Assembly: GCA_900078375.1 (NCBI GenBank)
Contig: FLQS01000044.1
Span: 1 to 46,869, forward strand
Reading direction: 5' to 3'
From: an uncultured Mycobacterium sp.
GTDB lineage: Bacteria > Actinomycetota > Actinomycetes > Mycobacteriales > Mycobacteriaceae
Length of the DNA: 46,869 bases
The translations under genes were made by a program, and so were the position numbers. Positions 41,233 to 46,869 of this stretch are shown piece by piece. Numbering within the stretch: position 1 is the stretch's first letter; every line of letters starts with the position of its first letter. The notes beneath the pieces were generated by a model. The model made no database searches and had not been told where the DNA came from. It worked only from the letters and a program-made list of their open reading frames with translations.

Positions 41233-41792
41233 TCCGCGATTACCCGCACCCCGAAGACATCGGCCTCAATCCCGAGGCCGACCGGACCGAAGATCTCAGG
41301 TCCGGAAACGGCGACGCCGCCAAGGCTGCAACCTCGACGGCGTCCGAACCAACCCATCAACCAGATGAAAGTAGAAGTTCAATGCCCACTGTAGACGACA
41401 CCAACGACAACACCCAGCGGCTGCCGTACGGCCCTCCTGGCGGTTACCCGACAGTCATCCCCGACAGCAGCGAGTTCGACGCCGAGCGGGAGCAGGCTCT
41501 TCTCAATGCCCGACTGAGCCACATCCCGTTGCCTCCCGGTGTGATTGGCGACGACGGTTGGTCAAGTGTGAGGTACGACGACGGCGATGCGATCCGTTTT
41601 CTGACGTGGGTGGAGTGGGAGGCTGGCGAGTTCTCGGTCTGCATAGACGGGTGGCAAAGCGAGGAGGGCCAGCTCTGCCGGGTCATTTCGGTCTATGGCC
41701 TCAAAGAGGGCGGGTCCATGACTGCCGACGCCGCCCGTACGCTCGCCGACGCCTTGAGCCAAGCTGCCGACGAACAGGATCGGCTGCAGTGA
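41229..41792 (+). CDS. element protein of unknown function with DAARTLA motif
   Basis: The 187-residue product starts at GTG 41229, inside a GTGA overlap with the excisionase stop. Residues 1-80 are polar and disordered (Asp/Thr/Glu-rich). The folded part contains DDGDAIRFLTWVEWEAGEFSVCIDGWQ and ends TADAARTLADALSQAADEQD. That last motif recurs in the small protein at 43704, so both may share a C-terminal interaction helix. An internal ATG at 41382 could give a shorter product. I recognise no enzyme. Confidence 0.65.
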   Translation: MIRDYPHPEDIGLNPEADRTEDLRSGNGDAAKAATSTASEPTHQPDESRSSMPTVDDTNDNTQRLPYGPPGGYPTVIPDSSEFDAEREQALLNARLSHIPLPPGVIGDDGWSSVRYDDGDAIRFLTWVEWEAGEFSVCIDGWQSEEGQLCRVISVYGLKEGGSMTADAARTLADALSQAADEQDRLQ

Positions 41793-42139
41793 CCGACAGC
41801 CATACGGAGGCCCGCCCCGACACCACCATCGGGGCGGGCTTTCCCGCGTCTCGACAGCGCGCCTGGTGGCCCGTCCACGAGTTCATCACCGCCCTTGTGC
41901 ATCAGGCCAATTGCGGACCCATCCCGGCCGCCGGTACCCCCGCGTGGTGCGAGCTGGCCAACGGTGATCCGCGAAAGCTGTTGGCGGTGGCCGTCGACGG
42001 CGAACACCACGTCTTGCGCGCCGAGATGGCGCAGGAGGCGATGGCCGACGCCAGCCGCGCGGTGTCGGCGGCCGCGAACTGGCGCACCGTGGGCCGACCG
42101 CGCGGTGCGGCCTACATCGAGCGGCGGAGGTCCGCGTGA
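41789..42139 (+). CDS. DUF2742-like element protein
   Basis: The 116-residue product starts at GTG 41789 (GTGA overlap). It contains WWPVHEFITALVHQANCGPI, GTPAWCELANGDPRKLLA and EMAQEAMADASRAVSAAANW, which I recognise as the DUF2742 family found in the M. tuberculosis phiRv1/phiRv2 prophages and related elements. The role is unknown; its place between excisionase and replication gene fits a replication or control accessory. Two cysteines are conserved-looking (NCG, WCE). It overlaps both neighbours by 4 nt. Confidence 0.7.
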   Translation: MTDSHTEARPDTTIGAGFPASRQRAWWPVHEFITALVHQANCGPIPAAGTPAWCELANGDPRKLLAVAVDGEHHVLRAEMAQEAMADASRAVSAAANWRTVGRPRGAAYIERRRSA

Positions 42140-43707
42140 CCGACCTGACGAACGAGTTCTTCCTCGAATCCGACTCAGAGCAGTTGCGCAAGATTCACCA
42201 GTGGGCACGTGCTCGGTATGCCGCTCCGTGGGCGGTGTTCTTCTCGGTCCTGCTGCGCGTTGCGGCCAGCGTCGGCCCGCACGTCCGCCTACCCGGCGTC
42301 ATCGGCGGGCACGCATCGCTGAATCTGATGGTCGCGTTCGTCTCCGCATCCGGTGGCGGCAAGGGCATCAGCGACAAGGTGGGCCGGCTCGCGTGGCCGG
42401 AGTCAATCGTCGAGCTGCCCATCGGTTCCGGTGAGGGCATCGCCGAGACGTACATGTTGCGCGGCAAGGAAACCGAAGACACCGAACGGGTCACACGGGC
42501 GATCTTCAACTGCTCGGAGATCGACATCCTGACCGGGCTCGAATCGCGCCAGGGCTCGACCATCTTGGGCACGCTGAAGGCCTTCGCAATGGGAGAGCAG
42601 CTCGGCTCAACCAACGCCTCGAAGGCCAACAGCCGCAACGTCCCCGCCCACTCCTACCGCGGCTGCCTGTCTGTGGGTGCCCAGCCGGGCCACACGGGCG
42701 TGATCTTCAACGACACCACCGGCGGTACGCCACAACGGTTCCTGTGGGCACTGACCATCGACCCCGACATGCCTGCCGACCGAGCGGCCGACCCCGGCCC
42801 GCTGGACACCAGGATGCCGTCATGGGAGCCCATCGACGGCACCGTCGAGATTGTCTACGGCCACGACCAGATCACAGAGACGATCATTGCCGCGCACCTG
42901 GCCCGCCAACGCGGGGAGGCCGATGCGCTCGATGGTCACGCCATGTTGACCCGCTGCAAGGTCGCGGCTCTGTTGGCGATCATGCACGGCCGCTCGGTGG
43001 TCTCCGAATGGGACTGGCAACAGTCCGACACCGTCATGGCCGTCTCCGATTCCACACGGGAATGGATCCTCGAGGAAGCGAGGAAGACTGCCCGCGCGAA
43101 GGTCCGCGACCGCGCGATCGGCAAGGCCACCTTCGACGAGATCATCGACGAACGGCACGGGAGGACGGTACGCAGCCGGATCCTGCGCCTGCTGGCCACG
43201 GGTCCGATGTCACGTAGCGAGCTGCGTCGGGCGATGGGCAAGCAGCACTACCGCGAGGCATTCGACGCGGTGTTGCCGCACCTGGAGAAGGTTTGCCAGG
43301 TGGTCACCGTTCCGGGCGATAAGGCGATGCACTATGCGCTCAACCCCGAGTTCACCGGTGAACCGGAGTTCACCCCAGAAAATAGCAGGTCAGGTGGGGT
43401 GAACCGAGAGTTCACCGGTGAACCACGGTCCAACATCACCGAACTTGATTCCCGCAGGTCACACGACTCACCACCGCAGACCGCCGCAGCCTGGCTGTCG
43501 GAATGGATAGCCGCCAACGCCGACTCTGACGGGTGGGTCAAACCCGCCGATGCGTTAGCTGCCGGTGAATCGGCTGGGCACAACCGTGCCGCCATCATCA
43601 AGGCCCGACAGGTCTACGCCGACCCGCCAATCGAGTCGAGCGGCCTCGGCCGCCGGTCAATGTGGCGCATCGCCCCCACCATCGACCAACCAGAGGAGAC
43701 AGCATGA
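42136..43707 (+). CDS. element replication protein (DUF3987-like P-loop ATPase)
   Basis: The 523-residue product resembles the replicative primase-helicase or DUF3987-type proteins of prophages and satellites. An N-terminal ATPase core has an unusual P-loop, VSASGGGKGIS (about 70-80), with GKG in place of GKS/T. Further markers are the acidic CSEIDILTGLESRQGS region and CLSVGAQPGHTGVIF. The C-terminal third has a winged-helix-like segment (LRLLATGPMSRSELRRAMG) and a flexible linker. That linker carries two EFTGEP repeats encoded by TTCACCGGTGAA palindromes, then another helical domain. Related proteins sit at the same place in phiRv1/phiRv2. It likely initiates element replication. It starts with GTG in a GTGA overlap. 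Confidence 0.65.
   Translation: MTDLTNEFFLESDSEQLRKIHQWARARYAAPWAVFFSVLLRVAASVGPHVRLPGVIGGHASLNLMVAFVSASGGGKGISDKVGRLAWPESIVELPIGSGEGIAETYMLRGKETEDTERVTRAIFNCSEIDILTGLESRQGSTILGTLKAFAMGEQLGSTNASKANSRNVPAHSYRGCLSVGAQPGHTGVIFNDTTGGTPQRFLWALTIDPDMPADRAADPGPLDTRMPSWEPIDGTVEIVYGHDQITETIIAAHLARQRGEADALDGHAMLTRCKVAALLAIMHGRSVVSEWDWQQSDTVMAVSDSTREWILEEARKTARAKVRDRAIGKATFDEIIDERHGRTVRSRILRLLATGPMSRSELRRAMGKQHYREAFDAVLPHLEKVCQVVTVPGDKAMHYALNPEFTGEPEFTPENSRSGGVNREFTGEPRSNITELDSRRSHDSPPQTAAAWLSEWIAANADSDGWVKPADALAAGESAGHNRAAIIKARQVYADPPIESSGLGRRSMWRIAPTIDQPEETA
43351..43422 (+). repeat. GGTGAA/TTCACC cluster, candidate replication origin
   Basis: A perfect 12-bp palindrome TTCACCGGTGAA occurs at 43351-43362 and again exactly 60 bp later at 43411-43422. 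Single half-sites TTCACC (43369-43374) and GGTGAA (43398-43403) lie between them, six half-sites in 72 bp. The intervening stretch contains the locally A-rich GAAAATAG. The cluster lies inside the replication gene, as origins of lambda-type initiators do. It might instead reflect only the repeated EFTGEP peptide. Confidence 0.45.
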
Positions 43708-43931
43708 CCGCAAAGTCCCGACGCCCCTCCGCTCTGATCACCGTCCGCTACACCGACGACGACGTGATGCTCGTCTGGCGCAGAGCCGACAACACCGGCG
43801 ACGTCGTCAACCTGACACCCGACGCCGCGCGCACCCTCGCCGAGTCGCTCAACCGCGCCGCCGACGAGTTCGACAGCCACCAGCAGCTCATCGACGAGAT
43901 CAACAGCATCGACCCCGAGGAGGGCAAGTGA
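43704..43931 (+). CDS. small element protein with DAARTLA motif
   Basis: The 75-residue product starts at ATG 43704 (ATGA overlap) behind GAGGAG. A short beta part (ALITVRYTDDDVMLVWRR) is followed by LTPDAARTLAESLNRAADEFD, the motif also found at the end of the 187-residue protein at 41229. The C-terminus is acidic (IDEINSIDPEEG). No function can be named. Its position after the replication gene suggests a control or replication accessory role. Confidence 0.65.
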   Translation: MTAKSRRPSALITVRYTDDDVMLVWRRADNTGDVVNLTPDAARTLAESLNRAADEFDSHQQLIDEINSIDPEEGK

Positions 43932-44266
43932 CAAACGACGACAGCGCACCAGTCAACCGCCCGCTCAACGACGACGAGCGCCACATGCTCAACGAACTAG
44001 TCGTGTGGAAGATCCGCCACGGCATCGCCGCGAATTCCGGTGTACACGTCGACCAGGACTCAACCATCGACGCTCTCGATGACCTCATCGAGAAACACGG
44101 GATGGCCCTGCAGTACGGGGAGCGCCAGGTCTACGTCACGGTCGGTGAGCGCCGCAACATCATCCTGCGCGTCAGCCGGGAGTTCCTGGCGTTCCACAGC
44201 CAGCACGACGAACAGGTCACCGAGGACCAACTCGCCGCCGCCCTAGCGTCCGGGGACATCGAGTGA
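43928..44266 (+). CDS. element protein of unknown function
   Basis: The 112-residue product starts at GTG 43928 (GTGA overlap with the previous stop). An N-terminal helical part contains NDDERHMLNELVVWKIRHGIA, the middle has STIDALDDLIEKHG, and a beta part follows (RQVYVTVGERRNIILRVS). The C-terminus EDQLAAALASGDIE is helical. I see no HTH clear enough to call it a small terminase, though its place two genes before terL would permit it. It overlaps both neighbours by 4 nt. Function unknown. Confidence 0.6.
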   Translation: MTNDDSAPVNRPLNDDERHMLNELVVWKIRHGIAANSGVHVDQDSTIDALDDLIEKHGMALQYGERQVYVTVGERRNIILRVSREFLAFHSQHDEQVTEDQLAAALASGDIE

Positions 44267-44655
44267 CCCTGCGACCATGCATCGACTGCGGCCAGCCATC
44301 GGCCCTGACCAGGTGCACCGGCTGCCGTGGGTATGACAGCGAGCACGAACGGTTGTCCAAGCGGGCAAGACGGCTACAACCCTGGTGCAGCTCGTGCGGC
44401 GCAACCGAGAACCTGCAACTCGACCACGGCCCACAGACGTGGAAGCGCCGAGCCGAAGGTAAACCGCTACGGCTGCAGGACTACCGCGGCGTCTACTGCG
44501 CCGACTGCAACCGAGCCAACGGCCAAGCACGTCCAAATCCGTTGCAGCACAACAGTATTCGTAGGCTAAAGGGTGGGGACATGGCCCCCGTGAACGCCCT
44601 GGTCGCACCGCCTAGCCGAAGTCCGCGTTACACACCCCTGGGGGGTATCGGGTGA
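44263..44655 (+). CDS. HNH-type zinc protein
   Basis: The 130-residue product starts at GTG 44263. It has several CxxC pairs: C6-x2-C9 and C18-x2-C21 (an N-terminal zinc knuckle), then WCSSCG, LQLDHG and YCADCNRANG, which match an HNH endonuclease core with structural zinc. HNH proteins are commonly encoded just before terminase in cos-type phages and in capsid-forming satellites, where they help cut at cos during packaging. The C-terminal 35 residues are basic and disordered. It overlaps terL by 4 nt, leaving no space for a separate small terminase. Confidence 0.75.
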   Translation: MTLRPCIDCGQPSALTRCTGCRGYDSEHERLSKRARRLQPWCSSCGATENLQLDHGPQTWKRRAEGKPLRLQDYRGVYCADCNRANGQARPNPLQHNSIRRLKGGDMAPVNALVAPPSRSPRYTPLGGIG

Positions 44656-46124
44656 AAGCAGGTCCGAAGGCTGCGGTTGACCCGTCACTGTTGCCGTGGC
44701 GGCCTCGGTCGACGGGTTCGGCGCGGTTTGCGAAGTTCTGTGAGACCTACGTGAAGGTGCCGAAGGGTACCGGTGCTCTGACTCCGTTGCGGTTGCGCGA
44801 TTGGCAGCGTGGCCTTGTGGGTTCGGTGCTCGATGTGGATCCCCAACCGCGTACGGCCGGATGGATGCTGCCGCGCGGTTCGGGCAAGTCCTCACTGATG
44901 GCGGCCTGGGGGATCTACGAATTATTCGAGGGCGGTGAGGGTGCCACGGTGTGCGTGGTCGCTGTAGATGAAAGGCAAGCTGGAATCGTTTTTAACATTG
45001 CCCGCCGCATCGTCGAGCTTGATGCCGACCTCTCGGCCCGCTGCCAGACATTCAAAGAGAAGCTGGTGATCCCGAACACCGACAGCACGTTTCACTGCCT
45101 GCCCGCCGAGGCGAAGCGGCTGGAGGGGCTCGATTTTTCGCTCGCAATTCTTGACGAGGCCGGCGTTGCCAACCGAGATTCGTACGAGGTTTTGACGCTG
45201 GCCCAGGGCAAGCGGGAGCGTTCGACGCTGGTGTGCATCGGTACACCCGGCCCGAACCTCGCCGATCAGGTGCTGCTCGATCTGCGCCGGTCGGCCGCCG
45301 AGCACCCCGAGGACAAGAGCCTGGTGTGGCGCGAGTTCTCCGCGGCCGGTTTCGAGGACCACCCGGCCGATTGCGAACACTGCTGGGAGTTGGCCAACCC
45401 CGCGCTGGACGACTTCTTGCACCGCGACGCACTGGCCGCCCTGCTGCCCCCCAAGACGAGAGAGTCGACGTTCCGGCGTGCCCGGCTCTGCCAGCTCGCC
45501 AGCGACACTGACGGCGCATTTTTGCCCAGCGGGGTATGGAACAGCCTCAGCACGGGCGTGGGCATCCCCAACGGCCGGGAGGTAGTCGTTGCCCTCGATG
45601 GCTCGTTCTCTGATGACACCACCGCGCTACTGGCCGCCACCGTCTCACCGACTCCGCACTTCGATGTCATCGCGGTCTGGGAGCGCCGCAACGGTGACGA
45701 CGATTACCGGGTGCCCGTCGCCGACGTGGAAGACGAGATCCGCGCGGCGTGCCGACGCTGGCAGGTCGTCGAGATCATCGCCGACCCGTTCCGCTGGACC
45801 CGCACGTTGCAGGTGTTGGAAGCCGAACGGCTGCCCGTCGTGGAGTTCCCCCACTCGCCGTCACGCCTGACGGCCGCGACCGGCGACCTCTACAGCGCCG
45901 CCGTCAACGGCCGAATCACCCACTCCGGTAACGCCACCTTGGCCGCCCACGTGGCCGCTGCGGTGATACGAGAAGACAGCCGCGGGATGAGGTTGGACAA
46001 GGCGTCACGGTCCCGTACAGCCCCCAAGATCGACCTGGCCGCCTGTTTGGTCATGGCCCACAGTCGCGCTACCTGGCGCGCAACCCACAAGAAACGCAAT
46101 AAGGCAAGGAGCTTCGTCGCATGA
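44652..46124 (+). CDS. phage terminase large subunit
   Basis: The 490-residue packaging motor has Walker A LPRGSGKSS (73-81), Walker B LAILDE (D168-E169) and a coupling segment STLVCIGTPG. A C-terminal RNase H-like nuclease domain begins VVVALDGSFSDD (D316 and D321/D322 as likely metal ligands) and ends with a late acidic region KIDLAAC. It would cut and translocate element DNA into procapsids together with the HNH protein and portal. The start is GTG 44652 in a GTGA overlap, and the end overlaps the portal start in ATGA. Length is normal for actinophage enzymes. Confidence 0.93.
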   Translation: MKAGPKAAVDPSLLPWRPRSTGSARFAKFCETYVKVPKGTGALTPLRLRDWQRGLVGSVLDVDPQPRTAGWMLPRGSGKSSLMAAWGIYELFEGGEGATVCVVAVDERQAGIVFNIARRIVELDADLSARCQTFKEKLVIPNTDSTFHCLPAEAKRLEGLDFSLAILDEAGVANRDSYEVLTLAQGKRERSTLVCIGTPGPNLADQVLLDLRRSAAEHPEDKSLVWREFSAAGFEDHPADCEHCWELANPALDDFLHRDALAALLPPKTRESTFRRARLCQLASDTDGAFLPSGVWNSLSTGVGIPNGREVVVALDGSFSDDTTALLAATVSPTPHFDVIAVWERRNGDDDYRVPVADVEDEIRAACRRWQVVEIIADPFRWTRTLQVLEAERLPVVEFPHSPSRLTAATGDLYSAAVNGRITHSGNATLAAHVAAAVIREDSRGMRLDKASRSRTAPKIDLAACLVMAHSRATWRATHKKRNKARSFVA

Positions 46125-46869
46125 ATAATCTACTGCTGCAACTGCTGCAGCGTCTCAACGAGCCGTCCACCCGGTATGCCGAGCTGGACCGCTACTACAC
46201 CGGCCGTCAACCCTTGGCGTTCCTGTCACCCGAGGCAAAGACCGCACTGGGCAACAGGTTCGGCGTCATGGCGTCCAACATCCCGCGCCTGGCCGTCACC
46301 GCCCTGGCCGAGCGACTGCGCATCACCGGATTCTCTGACGCCAGCCTGTGGCCCGACTGGCTGCGCAACGACCTTGACCAGACCAGTGGTGTCGCGCACC
46401 GCGAGGCCTTGCTGATGGGCGATAGTTTCGTGATCGTCTGGGCGGATCGGTTCGGCCGGCCCAACGTCACGGTGGAGTCGGCTAAGCAGGTCGCGGTGCT
46501 CACCGACCCCGGCACACGGCAGATCGTTGCGGGACTCAAGCGCTGGGAGGAGAAGCCCGCCAATAGGACTCATGCCGTTGTCTACCTGCCTGACCGGATC
46601 GTGCGGCTACTCGCCGAGCAGGTCGGCACTGTCACCCCCACCGCGTTCAAGGTGGTTGACGAGATCGCCAACCCGTTGGGCATGGTCCCGGTCGTCAACC
46701 TGCGCAACACGGACCGCATCCTCGGTGACTTCGGTTGCAGCGAGCTGGACGATCTGAAATGCCTGGTGGACGCACTCAATAAATCACTGGCCGATATGAT
46801 GGTCAGTTCCGAAACATCCGCTAGGCCAAGGCGATTCGCAACCGGAATCGAACTGGCCGAGGAACCTGT
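46121..46869 (+). CDS. phage portal protein, 5' part (cut by window end)
   Basis: An open frame begins at ATG 46121 (ATGA overlap with terL) behind AAGGA and runs without a stop to the window end, giving 249 residues. It starts MNNLLLQLLQRLNEPSTRYA, continues LDRYYTGRQPLAF, NRFGVMASNIPRLAVTALAERL and GDSFVIVWAD, and reaches LNKSLADMMVSSETSARPRRFATG. This is the SPP1/HK97-type portal pattern of actinophages (DU-RxxY-T-G start, stem helix with SLAD). The remainder lies outside the window. Confidence 0.85.
   Translation, partial: MNNLLLQLLQRLNEPSTRYAELDRYYTGRQPLAFLSPEAKTALGNRFGVMASNIPRLAVTALAERLRITGFSDASLWPDWLRNDLDQTSGVAHREALLMGDSFVIVWADRFGRPNVTVESAKQVAVLTDPGTRQIVAGLKRWEEKPANRTHAVVYLPDRIVRLLAEQVGTVTPTAFKVVDEIANPLGMVPVVNLRNTDRILGDFGCSELDDLKCLVDALNKSLADMMVSSETSARPRRFATGIELAEEP

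Larger units (their letters stand above)
39178..46869 (+). mobile_element. integrated prophage or capsid-forming satellite, left part
   Basis: From tRNA-Gly to the window end the genes are phage type. Integrase and repressor read leftward. A rightward series follows: excisionase, an unknown protein, a DUF2742-like protein, a replication ATPase, two small proteins, an HNH protein, the large terminase and a portal gene cut by the window end. The order integrase, Xis, replication, HNH, terminase, portal with very compact spacing resembles phiRv1/phiRv2-like elements and capsid-forming satellites more than a full lambdoid phage. No lysis or tail gene is seen, but the element is incomplete here. 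Confidence 0.85.

Overview
The window comes from a high-GC actinobacterium and looks like a non-tuberculous Mycobacterium/Mycolicibacterium chromosome. It carries the mycobacterial iniB-iniA-iniC locus with its neighbours in an order matching M. tuberculosis Rv0337c-Rv0344c, together with udgA and dcd (Rv0322/Rv0321 families), F420-dependent luciferase-like oxidoreductases, a GAP-family glycolipid exporter and a mycothiol-dependent maleylpyruvate-isomerase-like protein. Family and ortholog names come from reading the proteins and from recollection; no database was searched.

Layout. (1) 1-11.9 kb holds two small membrane proteins, a WXG100-like protein, an alpha/beta hydrolase, an exported CocE/S15-type hydrolase, an MFS transporter, a GAP protein, an LLM oxidoreductase, an exported phosphodiesterase, an SDR enzyme and an acyl-CoA dehydrogenase. 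(2) 12-31 kb is the ini region: lpqJ-like lipoprotein, LLM oxidoreductase, two Pro/Thr-rich membrane proteins, then iniC, iniA, iniB and an Rv0340-like gene on the minus strand. A third small membrane protein gene sits on the opposite strand between iniA and iniC. Divergent from the Rv0340-like gene are a membrane-anchored Hsp70-like protein and, 6 nt later, the STAND/LuxR regulator of the Rv0339c (IniR) family. These are followed by etfD (Rv0338c family) with its own double-palindrome promoter, two exported proteins and the aspC-type aminotransferase. (3) 30.8-39 kb has a YibE/F membrane protein, an NTF2-like protein, a frameshifted mycothiol-type enzyme, udgA, an actin-like/Pro-rich membrane protein, dcd and a secreted GH64-type glucanase. 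(4) tRNA-Gly(CCC) at 39.1 kb marks the left end of an integrated element that runs off the window: integrase and repressor leftward, then a rightward operon of excisionase, small proteins, a DUF2742-like protein, a replication protein, an HNH protein, the terminase large subunit and the start of a portal gene.

How the genes may work together. The ini locus pairs two dynamin-like GTPases (IniA, IniC) with four plus-strand proteins that share a P-W-Y-R motif directly before a single membrane helix and a Thr/Ser/Pro-rich tail. One of the four is fused to an Hsp70-type ATPase domain and is apparently co-transcribed with the regulator. TAGGG(G) clusters lie in both the iniB and the Hsp70-like promoter regions, which makes them candidate binding sites of that regulator. 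I consider this locus the best candidate for an under-described system: an envelope-stress module made of dynamins, a membrane Hsp70-like protein, PWYR tail proteins and a regulator. The integrated element is the second candidate. Its genes resemble phiRv1/phiRv2-type or capsid-forming satellite elements, and all eight gene junctions from the excisionase to the portal are 4-nt start/stop overlaps.

No stretch longer than about 300 bases lacks a gene. The largest gap is 1076-1318, which holds one 19-bp near-palindrome.
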